This document shows positions 9,752-16,553 of a stretch of DNA of 64,000 nt, one piece after another (the first letter of the stretch is position 1; each line of letters starts with the position of its first letter). This stretch comes from a virus. The notes below the pieces were generated by a model. The model had not been told where the DNA came from. It saw only the letters and a list, made by a program, of their open reading frames with translations, and ran no database searches. The translations under genes were made by a program, and so were the position numbers. The stretch spans positions 46,316 through 110,315 of IMG/VR virus record IMGVR_UViG_3300032326_002451; one strand, 5' to 3'.

Positions 9752-10741
9752 ATGTCAGATCCTCATTCAGTGTTAGGTGTTGCAAAAAATGCAACGGCTG
9801 ATGAAATTAAATCAGCATATAGAAAATTAGCAAAAAAGTATCATCCTGATGTCAATAAAGATCCTGAAGCGGAATCTAAGTTCAAGGAAGTTACAAAAGC
9901 TTACGAGGATATATTGAATCCTCAGCCTGTACAAACGCATCAAAATGTTCATCCAGGTTTCAATCCTTTTGATTTTTTTAACCAACAATCACAACATAGA
10001 TCATTAAACACTCCAATATCTGTTGCTGTAACACTTTCAGTTCAAGAGGCTTTCAAGGATGTAACAAAAACAATAAGTTATGTCAGAAATGTTTTTTGTG
10101 AAACTTGTGATGGTAAGGGTGGTTTAGGGTCAGTTAATGCTTGTACTTCATGTATGGGTTCAGGACAGCATAAAATTACATCGCAACAAGGCTTTTTCTT
10201 TGTAGAGCAAATTTTGGGACCATGCCAAAATTGTTCTGGAAAAGGAAGGGTGTTTTCAGACCCTTGTAAAAATTGTGGAAGTTTTGGCTACAAGAACAAA
10301 GAAGAATCATTCACTATGAATATTCCAAGGGGTTCATTATTCAAATCATCTGTGGTTGCAGACTTAGGTAATCATATTGACAAAGGTCAAAAACCAGGTC
10401 CATTAATTTTAGAAATACACTTAGATCATGAACCGGGTATTAATTTTGACAGAGAATACAACATATTTATTGATAAATATATAGATCCAATAGCTGGAAT
10501 AATTGGTTTTGAAACTAAATTGAATCATCCAGATGGAACTAAGTTAAATTTGAAACTTAAAAATAAAATAACTCATGGACATATTCACAAATTGGCTAAA
10601 AGAGGATTGCCAAAATCTCAAACTGAATATGGTGATTTAAACATCAGATTTTTGTATAATATCCCTGAAGATTTATCTGATGAAGAAATAAAGAATTTGG
10701 AATCTTATTTGGAATCCAGAAGGAAGAGAGAATTATTATGA
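9752..10741 (+). CDS. dnaJ: DnaJ (type I J-domain co-chaperone)
   Basis: 329 residues with full type I architecture: a J domain at residues 1-60 containing YHPDVNKD, a short G/F-rich linker ('[12 protein letters not shown]'), a zinc-binding region with four Cys pairs (CETC, CTSC, CQNC, CKNC, about residues 115-175), then the C-terminal client-binding barrels. The HPD motif needed to stimulate Hsp70 ATPase is intact. It is somewhat shorter than E. coli DnaJ (376) because the linker is short. The likely partner is the phage Hsp70 at 13915-15627; no GrpE is seen in the window. There is no Shine-Dalgarno sequence before the ATG, only an A/T-rich leader. The stop overlaps the next start (ATGA at 10738). 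Confidence 0.95.
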   Translation: MSDPHSVLGVAKNATADEIKSAYRKLAKKYHPDVNKDPEAESKFKEVTKAYEDILNPQPVQTHQNVHPGFNPFDFFNQQSQHRSLNTPISVAVTLSVQEAFKDVTKTISYVRNVFCETCDGKGGLGSVNACTSCMGSGQHKITSQQGFFFVEQILGPCQNCSGKGRVFSDPCKNCGSFGYKNKEESFTMNIPRGSLFKSSVVADLGNHIDKGQKPGPLILEIHLDHEPGINFDREYNIFIDKYIDPIAGIIGFETKLNHPDGTKLNLKLKNKITHGHIHKLAKRGLPKSQTEYGDLNIRFLYNIPEDLSDEEIKNLESYLESRRKRELL

Positions 10742-10950
10742 GCATGATTAAGAGAGCTAATGGACAGATTGAAAACTTCACTGACGAACAAGGCAAGGAA
10801 GTACAGGCTGATAATCTCGTTTGGGCCGATGAAAAGCAGAAGAAAGAGGAAGTCGAAATCAAGGATGCTCTTGATCTCCCCACTGTTGAAGATTTGACTC
10901 TTGACCTTAATGCTCCTGAGGATGATGATGTAATAGCTAAGGATTGTTAA
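10738..10950 (+). CDS. Small acidic protein, unknown function
   Basis: 70 residues, strongly acidic and hydrophilic, with no membrane segment or Cys pair. It begins with a lysine/arginine-containing stretch (MIKRANGQ) and ends in an acidic tail ([13 protein letters not shown]). It is coupled to dnaJ through an ATGA overlap and followed one base later by the next gene, so it is an operon member. I do not recognise the family. Co-chaperone adaptor or virion-associated small protein are both guesses. The overlap and codon use comparable to its neighbours support it being real. Confidence 0.6.
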   Translation: MSMIKRANGQIENFTDEQGKEVQADNLVWADEKQKKEEVEIKDALDLPTVEDLTLDLNAPEDDDVIAKDC

Positions 10951-10951
10951 T

Positions 10952-11398
10952 ATGGAAAAAATCTTGAATTTTTTATTGCACTCACTTGATGGCATAACAC
11001 TCTATGTAATCCTTTTTATTGTAGGATCTTTTGCTTTGTACCATTTGGCAAGACTGAAAAACCAAAGAGCTTTTTTATTTTCAACAATTAAAATTATTTC
11101 TTCAGTGTTGGGTTCAAAGTTTGGCTCAAAAGCTGAAGGACTTCTTGAAATTTTTGTTGATGGATTGGGCAAGATTCAAGATGGTAATTTTTCTAATGAT
11201 GATGTTGTAGATTGGTTTCTTAGGTATGTTAGATTATCAGCTCAACAAAAAGGCATTGTATTGACAGACGAAGATGTAAACAATTTACATACTCTGATTT
11301 CTTCAACTGTTCTTACTTTTGTAGGCACCAATTCAAAACAAATTGAGCATGCTGTGAATCAGTTTAGTGCATTTCAAACAATGTCAAACAAAAAATAA
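10952..11398 (+). CDS. Small membrane-anchored protein, unknown function
   Basis: 148 residues. A single hydrophobic helix at about residues 12-34 (ITLYVILFIVGSFALYHLA) is followed by a soluble helical domain of about 110 residues with mixed charge. The protein is probably anchored in the inner membrane by its N-terminus. It is not a typical holin: one segment only and a long cytoplasmic or periplasmic part. It is the last gene of the protease-DnaJ group, and a strong hairpin terminator follows at 11422-11454. Family not recognised. Confidence 0.6.
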   Translation: MEKILNFLLHSLDGITLYVILFIVGSFALYHLARLKNQRAFLFSTIKIISSVLGSKFGSKAEGLLEIFVDGLGKIQDGNFSNDDVVDWFLRYVRLSAQQKGIVLTDEDVNNLHTLISSTVLTFVGTNSKQIEHAVNQFSAFQTMSNKK

Positions 11399-11421
11399 AC
11401 TTTTCAGAGAAGTTTCATTTC

Positions 11422-11454
11422 AATGCCCATGATTATCATGGGCATTCTTGTTTT
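11422..11454 (+). terminator. Intrinsic terminator closing the protease-DnaJ group
   Basis: Perfect 10-bp stem AATGCCCATG / CATGGGCATT (11422-11431 with 11437-11446), 5-base loop, then CTTGTTTT. It lies 23 bases after the stop of the preceding gene. Confidence 0.85.
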
Positions 11455-11470
11455 ATGATATAATAAAATT

Positions 11471-13279
11471 ATGTTTATTGTTTATGTTTACAATGATAAA
11501 TCAGTGGTATTCAATGACCAACATCCTCAAGGTAAGCTTGAAAACATGTATCAAGAGGCATTGCGATCTGAACTTGCATATGATGTTCCTGATGCAGAGT
11601 GGAGTGCCAAGTTTAAACAAGGTCAATGGGATGGAAAGATTTCCATATACAATAAGCGTGACCAATCATTTCCTACAGGCTTAACTAATAAGGTTAAAAA
11701 ATTATTTGATCTATTGAACATTGACTATAAATTTGTTGATCAAAGACAAAAACCAGATGAGAATTATCCTGTAGATGTAGATTTTGGTGGCAAAGAGCTT
11801 AGAGATTACCAATTGAGTTCTGGTGTGTTGTCAAAAAAGTTTCAGCGAGGCATGTTAGCTTTATGTACTGGAGCTGGAAAAACTATGACTTCGTGCCAAA
11901 TATTTAAGGATTTGGCTGTATCTCCAGTTGTTTTTATTGTTCCAGCCATTGAATTATTGAAACAAACTCAAAAAGAATTTGAAAAATATCTTAGGCTTAA
12001 TGGAAGTCCTGTCAAGGTTGGAATAGCTGGCGGTGGGCTATGCAACATAAATATGCAAGGTATTAATGTTATTACATACCAAACTGCCTTGAATTCTCAT
12101 AACAAAAAATATGTTGAACGTGGCAATAAAATTATAGAAGATGAAAGTGGCGATGGTCAATCTAAATCTACAGCCCAGTTGCAAGCTGAATACGATCTTG
12201 CTGAAAAAAACTGGAAGAATAAACATGAACAAGCTAAAAAACAATTAGCAAAAGATTTAGTTGTTATTAAAAATCTCAAGATTGATTTGGAAAATGAATC
12301 AGATTTACGAAAGAAAAAATCACTTTCTGTATGCTTAACAAATTTAGAGAAAGTATATGAAAAGCAACTTAACACAATAACAAAAGTTGAACTTACTGCA
12401 TACAAAAAAGCTCAAGTTGCTTGGGACAAAAGACAAGATACATTATTTCAAAAATCTCTTGTAAGAGAAGTTATATCCAATTGTCAAGCTTTTATTGTAG
12501 ACGAAGCTCATGTTGCATCTGTTGTTATAGAAGAATTAGGTAGATATGCTAAAAATGCTTTCTATAAACTTGGACTTTCAGGCACTCCATGGAGAACAGA
12601 TAATCAGGAAATAAGAATTGAAGGCGCTTTAGGTAGAAAAATAATTCAAGTTTCTGCAAGTGATCTTATAGAAAGAGGTTTTCTTGTTCCTCCAAAGATA
12701 TTTATATGCAAGATAAACGAACAGCATCATGCAAATACTTATCCTGAAATATATACTTCTAATATAGTAAACAATTGGGAAAGAAATTTCAGAATTAAAC
12801 AATTTTCTGAGCAATTCAAATTAAAAGGAAGGCCGACATTAATTCTTGTTGAAAGAAGAGAGCATGGAGCCATTCTTGAAAGCATGATAGAAGATGCAGT
12901 TTTCGTGCCTGGAGGAGATAAAGGTGAAGAAGACCCAACAGACGAGGAAAAGAATTACAGAAGACGGATGCTTAATGCTGTGGAAAACAATGAGATTATC
13001 CTCATTGCTACTCAATGGGCTAATGTAGGTGTCGATGCTCCAAGGATCAGTTGCTTAGTTTTGGCTGGCTCTAATCAATCTTCTGTCACAACATATCAGC
13101 AAGTGGGAAGAGTTCTAAGATGTGTTGGTAAAGATATTGAAGAGTCTATTAAAAACGGAAAGCCTGATGCAATCATTTTAGATTTTTCATCAGACCAGAA
13201 GAATTTGAAAACTCATATTAACATGAGAAAAAAAGTATATAGAAATGAAAGAGCTTGGACTTTGACAGAGCTGAAATAA
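11471..13279 (+). CDS. uvsW: UvsW-type SF2 DNA helicase
   Basis: 602 residues. The N-terminal domain (about 1-100) resembles that of T4 UvsW, with 'GQWDGKISIYN'. The SF2 core follows: Q-motif-like RDYQ at 111, Walker A CTGAGKT at 132-138, DEAH at 344-347, SGTPWR, and motif VI QQVGRVLR near 543. In T4, UvsW unwinds branched recombination and replication intermediates and R-loops and helps switch from origin- to recombination-dependent replication. A lysine/glutamate-rich helical insert of about 100 residues (about 225-330) lies between the first motifs and DEAH. It accounts for the extra length over T4 UvsW (about 500). The ATG follows the terminator at 11422 and a TATAAT-like sequence at 11459-11464, without a clear ribosome site. 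It converges on a minus-strand micro-gene. Confidence 0.9.
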   Translation: MFIVYVYNDKSVVFNDQHPQGKLENMYQEALRSELAYDVPDAEWSAKFKQGQWDGKISIYNKRDQSFPTGLTNKVKKLFDLLNIDYKFVDQRQKPDENYPVDVDFGGKELRDYQLSSGVLSKKFQRGMLALCTGAGKTMTSCQIFKDLAVSPVVFIVPAIELLKQTQKEFEKYLRLNGSPVKVGIAGGGLCNINMQGINVITYQTALNSHNKKYVERGNKIIEDESGDGQSKSTAQLQAEYDLAEKNWKNKHEQAKKQLAKDLVVIKNLKIDLENESDLRKKKSLSVCLTNLEKVYEKQLNTITKVELTAYKKAQVAWDKRQDTLFQKSLVREVISNCQAFIVDEAHVASVVIEELGRYAKNAFYKLGLSGTPWRTDNQEIRIEGALGRKIIQVSASDLIERGFLVPPKIFICKINEQHHANTYPEIYTSNIVNNWERNFRIKQFSEQFKLKGRPTLILVERREHGAILESMIEDAVFVPGGDKGEEDPTDEEKNYRRRMLNAVENNEIILIATQWANVGVDAPRISCLVLAGSNQSSVTTYQQVGRVLRCVGKDIEESIKNGKPDAIILDFSSDQKNLKTHINMRKKVYRNERAWTLTELK

Positions 13280-13299
13280 ACTGCTCCATTGCAGTTTAT
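13276..13299. terminator. Hairpin between convergent uvsW and the minus-strand micro-gene
   Basis: ATAAACTGC (13276-13284) and GCAGTTTAT (13291-13299) form a perfect 9-bp stem with a 6-base loop overlapping the uvsW stop. On the minus strand a short TTT follows; on the plus strand there is no T run, so it is at best a weak bidirectional terminator. Confidence 0.5.
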
Positions 13300-13304
13300 A
13301 AAGA

Positions 13305-13376
13305 TTAGAATTCAGCTTTGAATAATGTTACAAAAATAGTGTCGAACAACTTTTCAATATCTTTCAGAATATTCAT
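13305..13376 (-). CDS. Micro-ORF encoding a 23-residue amphipathic peptide
   Basis: ATG at 13376 on the minus strand with a near-perfect ribosome site (AAGGAGGT, 13389-13382) at ideal spacing. It reads 23 codons, beginning MNILKDIEKLF and ending LFKAEF, then TAA. The peptide alternates charged and bulky hydrophobic residues (I, L, F, V) with helical periodicity, so it should form an amphipathic helix able to lie on or insert into membranes. It sits alone between two plus-strand genes, downstream of a leader peptide and terminator (13392-13457) and ended by a hairpin at 13276-13299. Such isolation plus a strong ribosome site argues that it is translated. Function unknown; small membrane-active toxin, lysis modulator or regulatory peptide are possibilities. 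Confidence 0.55.
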   Translation of the reverse strand: MNILKDIEKLFDTIFVTLFKAEF

Positions 13377-13381
13377 AGATT

Positions 13382-13389
13382 ACCTCCTT
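13382..13389 (-). promoter_or_regulatory. Strong ribosome binding site of the 23-residue micro-ORF
   Basis: Minus-strand AAGGAGGT, six to seven bases before the ATG. It is the best Shine-Dalgarno match I noticed in the window and is the main reason to believe the micro-ORF. Confidence 0.7.
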
Positions 13390-13391
13390 GA

Positions 13392-13431
13392 CAAAATAAA
13401 AAACCGCTGACTTAGTTACCATCAGCGGTTT
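13392..13431 (-). terminator. Intrinsic terminator/attenuator-like hairpin upstream of the micro-ORF
   Basis: On the minus strand AAACCGCTGA (13431-13422), an 11-base loop, and TCAGCGGTTT (13410-13401) form a perfect 10-bp stem ending in a TTTTTTATTTTG run. It lies immediately after the stop of an 8-codon leader ORF and immediately before the ribosome site of the micro-ORF, a geometry like transcription attenuators. The same stem reads on the plus strand but with a poorer T tract. Confidence 0.7.
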
Positions 13432-13457
13432 CAATTATATTTTACCACTTTTCTCAT
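13431..13457 (-). CDS. Putative leader peptide MRKVVKYN
   Basis: A minus-strand 8-codon ORF with an AGGGA ribosome site 5-6 bases before the ATG at 13457. Its TGA stop shares its last base with the first base of the terminator stem at 13431. Because a ribosome at the stop would cover the 5' arm of the stem, translation could control read-through into the micro-ORF. The ORF is very short, so chance cannot be excluded. Confidence 0.35.
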   Translation of the reverse strand: MRKVVKYN

Positions 13458-13537
13458 AAATTTCCCTTTTATAGAATGATTTATGTATATTTTGTCGAAT
13501 AATATATTACAGCACTATAAAGCTGCGGAGGTGAGTT

Positions 13538-13897
13538 ATGTTCCACCAAACTATCGTTGGCAAGCCAAAACATTGTTTGAATAGAAATTGTAAAACTCCT
13601 TTCTTTAAGGAATCTCATTTAGGATGGTTGCCAAAGTCAGAAGTAGAAGTTTATGCAATCATGAGATGCCCAAAATGCAAAGATACATTTGCAGTTGTTC
13701 AATTGATATCTATGGCGCATGATTACAAAACTGCTCTACCAAAAGACCCAAGTCAAGTTTCTCCTTCTGGACCTATAACAAAAAAAGAACTCACGAATTT
13801 CAAAAAGAAACTTGATAACAAAGATTCATTAAAAAGTTTATTAGAAGGATACAAACCTGGAGGGTCTGTTATTTCTGAAGACGACACTGACATCTAA
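13538..13897 (+). CDS. Zinc-ribbon protein, unknown function
   Basis: 119 residues with a four-Cys zinc ribbon: C-x4-C near residues 13-18 (CLNRNC) and CPKC near 44-47. A lysine-rich helical tail follows (KKELTNFKKKLDNKD). It has an excellent ribosome site (GGAGGTGA, 13527-13534) and is the first plus-strand gene after the non-coding gap, 17 bases before the Hsp70 gene, so it probably leads that operon. Such small zinc ribbons often bind nucleic acid or transcription machinery, but no specific family is recognised. Confidence 0.75.
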   Translation: MFHQTIVGKPKHCLNRNCKTPFFKESHLGWLPKSEVEVYAIMRCPKCKDTFAVVQLISMAHDYKTALPKDPSQVSPSGPITKKELTNFKKKLDNKDSLKSLLEGYKPGGSVISEDDTDI

Positions 13898-13914
13898 TCC
13901 TGTACAATACTTTT

Positions 13915-15627
13915 ATGAGTATTGCAGTAGGAATAGATTTAGGTAGTACATTTAGCGTAGTTTCTTATGTAAAAGCAGATGGAAGTATTGAGGTAATTCC
14001 TAATTCAGAAGGAAACCGCATTACACCATCTGTTTTTGCAATTGATGACCAGTCGCAAATTATGATTGGCGATTTGGCTTCAGAATACGAATTAGTTTAT
14101 CCGGAAAGAGTTGTTAGATTAGTCAAGAGAAACATGTCTGATGGCATGAATAAAATTTATAATTTTGACAATTTTGTTAATTCAATAAAATTATCTCCTT
14201 GCGAAATATCTTCTGAAATATTAAAGAAACTTAAAAAAGATACAGAAGATTATTTAGGAGAAGAAATTAAAGAAGCTGTGATTACAGTGCCAGCTTATTT
14301 TAATAACAGTGAAAGAGAAGCAACAAAAGCCGCTGGAGAATTGGCAGGGCTGAAAGTTCTAAGAATTATCAATGAGCCTACTGCAGCATCTTTAGCTTAT
14401 GGTCTTGATAAGAACAATGATTCGACAATCTTGGTATACGACCTTGGCGGGGGTACTTTTGATGTTACTGTACTTAAGCTATCTGATGGTTGTGATTTTC
14501 ATGTCCTATCAACTTCAGGAGACACAAAACTTGGAGGAGCAGATTTCGATTCTGCTTTAGGAATTATTATTCAAAATAAATTTGGCTTTCATATTGAATC
14601 TTCCGAATTGAGATCTTTAGCTGAAAAAACCAAAAAAATGCTATCACAATTACAAATAGCAAATGTTCGATACGCAGGACAGCAAGTTTCAATAAATAGA
14701 GAAGAATTTGAACAATCAATTGATAGTTTGATTATGGAAACTAAACATTGTATAGATCAAGCCTTGTCTGATGCAAATTTGAGCATAAATGATATAGATG
14801 AGGTGGTTTTTGTAGGTGGATCAACAAGAATCCCATACGTTGCTCAAAAAGTGCAAGAATGGCTAAATAAAAGGCCAAATAAGTCAATCAATCCAGATGA
14901 AGCTGTTTCCGTGGGTGCAGCAATTCAAGCTTCTGTTCTTTCGGGTAATTCAAAAAAAGAAGTTTATTTGTTAGATGTCACTCCATTATCATTAGGAATT
15001 GAAACTCAAGGTGGTTTCATGACAACTATGATCAAGAGAAACACACAAGTGCCTACAGAATTTAAAGAGACTTTTACTACAGCTACTGATAACCAAACAG
15101 AAGTAGATGTCAAGGTCTTTCAGGGCGAAAGACCAAGAGTAATTAATAATCATTTTTTGGGAGAGTTTAATTTAGAAAATATTAATGCAGCACCTCGTGG
15201 AATTCCAAAGATTGATGTTGTTTTTGAGGTTGATGCTAACGGTATTGTGTTTGTCAAAGCAATTGATGAAAACACAAAAGAAGAAAAATCTATGGTTTTG
15301 TCTGGAGCAAGTAGTCTATCAAGCTTAGATGTTAATAAAATGCTTCAAGATGCAGAAGATAATAAAGCCAAGGATGAAAGAGACAGAACCATAAAGAAGT
15401 TGACAGATTATCTCATAGATTGTAAAATTCAAATAACTCATCTTCTGAAGTCTGATATTTTGAATAAATCAGAAATCAATGAACTGATTGACTTAAAAAA
15501 ATCTATTGACAATGATATAAATTCTGAAAATGTAGAATTTTTATCTTCTTTGTCAGAGTCAGCTAAAGATTTGTTAGAAGTTTTATCTGATAAAGTTCAT
15601 GAAGAAGCAAGTAAATTATTATTATGA
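13915..15627 (+). CDS. dnaK: Short Hsp70 chaperone (DnaK family, HscC-like)
   Basis: 570 residues. All nucleotide-binding motifs are present: GIDLGSTFS at the N-terminus, VPAYFNNSEREATK, NEPTAASLAYGLD, VYDLGGGTFDVTVL and VFVGGSTRIP. The conserved linker LLDVTPLSLGIE at about 351 leads to the substrate-binding beta domain; the helical lid ends without the long DnaK tail. The linker comes about 35-40 residues earlier than in E. coli DnaK because subdomain IIB is trimmed. This and stretches such as RLVKRNM resemble E. coli HscC (556 residues) more than DnaK. It should fold or remodel proteins with J-domain partners at 9752 and 41040; no GrpE gene is seen, and HscC-type Hsp70s are known to work without it. 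The stop overlaps the MerC-like gene (ATGA). Confidence 0.93.
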   Translation: MSIAVGIDLGSTFSVVSYVKADGSIEVIPNSEGNRITPSVFAIDDQSQIMIGDLASEYELVYPERVVRLVKRNMSDGMNKIYNFDNFVNSIKLSPCEISSEILKKLKKDTEDYLGEEIKEAVITVPAYFNNSEREATKAAGELAGLKVLRIINEPTAASLAYGLDKNNDSTILVYDLGGGTFDVTVLKLSDGCDFHVLSTSGDTKLGGADFDSALGIIIQNKFGFHIESSELRSLAEKTKKMLSQLQIANVRYAGQQVSINREEFEQSIDSLIMETKHCIDQALSDANLSINDIDEVVFVGGSTRIPYVAQKVQEWLNKRPNKSINPDEAVSVGAAIQASVLSGNSKKEVYLLDVTPLSLGIETQGGFMTTMIKRNTQVPTEFKETFTTATDNQTEVDVKVFQGERPRVINNHFLGEFNLENINAAPRGIPKIDVVFEVDANGIVFVKAIDENTKEEKSMVLSGASSLSSLDVNKMLQDAEDNKAKDERDRTIKKLTDYLIDCKIQITHLLKSDILNKSEINELIDLKKSIDNDINSENVEFLSSLSESAKDLLEVLSDKVHEEASKLLL

Positions 15628-16025
15628 ATAAACTTGATAGATTAGGATATATAGCTTCAATTATTTGTGCATTACATTGTACAGTGATGCCTTTTGTATT
15701 GGTTGTTTTTCCTATTTTGAGTTTGTCTTTGTTTGTTTCTGAAACTTTTGAGTGGTTTTTTCTTTCAGCCTCTTTACTGCTTGGTTTGACAAGTTTATGT
15801 TTTGGTTACAAAAAACATAAATCTTTGAGAGCATTTCCTTTACTTGCTTCTGGTCTTGCCTTGATTGTAGTAGGTAGAATTATGCACCAACACACAATAC
15901 ATCAAAAAGAAATGCATATTGATTTATATAATGTAATTCTTTTTTGTGGTGGAATGTTAGTGGCGTTATCTCATAAAATAAATAGTTTACTTTGTAATAC
16001 TTGCTCGAAATGTAACTTAAAATGA
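15624..16025 (+). CDS. MerC-domain integral membrane protein
   Basis: 133 residues with four hydrophobic segments and the MerC signature near the N-terminus: DRLGYIASIICALHC, with Cys15 and Cys19. A loop GYKKHKS follows the second/third helices, and LVALSHKINSLLC lies near the end. In mer operons MerC carries mercuric ion across the inner membrane; the wider MerC-domain family in bacteria is mostly uncharacterised. The C-terminal tail is Cys-rich (CNTCSKC), offering another metal or redox site. It overlaps the Hsp70 gene by four bases and the next gene by four bases, so all three are translated together. A metal-transporter-like protein in a phage operon is unusual. It could alternatively act as a small membrane anchor. 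Confidence 0.8.
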   Translation: MNKLDRLGYIASIICALHCTVMPFVLVVFPILSLSLFVSETFEWFFLSASLLLGLTSLCFGYKKHKSLRAFPLLASGLALIVVGRIMHQHTIHQKEMHIDLYNVILFCGGMLVALSHKINSLLCNTCSKCNLK

Positions 16026-16534
16026 AAGAAAAAAATTTAGACCTATCCAATGTTGATAACTCTCTTGATCTTGAGCTTCTTCCAGTAGAAATAGATCATA
16101 TAGTGGTTAATCCTGATAAAAGAGTATATGTTGTTTTAGCAAATGAAGACAGACAAAATGGAGTTGAATTAAATCCATTTGAAGCAAGTCATTTATCTTT
16201 TGTCCATAAAGGTTTACACAAAAATTCTCATATCCAAACAATGCATCAGCTATATATTAAAACCTTAGACATTATAAAATCTAAAGTTGAAGATGTTGTG
16301 ATTGAATCTAAAGTTGGCGATGTAATTTATTGTTCTGTTAAAATTGTAGATAATAACCATAATCGTTATTTCACAATTGTTTCATTAGCTGATGGACTAA
16401 TATTGTCTAAAATTACAGATAGTCCCATCCATGTGATATCCAATGTTTGGTCTGAAATGGATCCTATCGATGAATGGGACTATGAAGATTATATATTAGA
16501 TTTTGAAGATGATGAAGATGACGACGATCAATAA
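16022..16534 (+). CDS. DUF151/bifunctional-nuclease-like protein
   Basis: 170 residues. Residues about 30-145 follow the pattern of the DUF151 (bifunctional nuclease, BFN) fold: 'FEASHLSF' where the family has EA-x-A/I, then 'VVIESKVGDVIYCSVKI', then 'LADGLILSKITDSPIHV' where the family has the DA-x-ALA...PI/V segment. A very acidic C-terminal tail (FEDDEDDDDQ) follows. BFN proteins in bacteria and plants are reported nucleases or transcription-related proteins. The conserved RP-x-TH motif of the family is not evident, so activity is uncertain. It is the last gene of the Hsp70 operon and meets the opposite transcription unit one base after its stop. Confidence 0.5.
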   Translation: MKEKNLDLSNVDNSLDLELLPVEIDHIVVNPDKRVYVVLANEDRQNGVELNPFEASHLSFVHKGLHKNSHIQTMHQLYIKTLDIIKSKVEDVVIESKVGDVIYCSVKIVDNNHNRYFTIVSLADGLILSKITDSPIHVISNVWSEMDPIDEWDYEDYILDFEDDEDDDDQ

Positions 16535-16553
16535 ATTACTTGATCCAAGTAAT
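16535..16553. terminator. Small hairpin at the convergent junction
   Basis: ATTACTTG / CAAGTAAT with a 3-base loop lies at the meeting point of the plus and minus operons, inside the last codons of the minus gene. There is no T run on either strand, so termination is doubtful. Confidence 0.25.

Noticed and set aside
11448-11684. 78-codon frame overlapping the start of the helicase gene
   Set aside because: It starts in the terminator region and runs out of frame through the helicase N-terminal domain, which has clear family motifs.
13492-13521. TTGTCG...TATAAA as promoter for the zinc-ribbon/Hsp70 unit
   Set aside because: The start site would fall at the ribosome site itself, leaving no room for it; the spacing is also long.
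15624-16025. Holin interpretation of the four-helix membrane protein
   Set aside because: The MerC signature with CALHC and conserved helix order explains it better; it is in a chaperone operon, not beside lysins.
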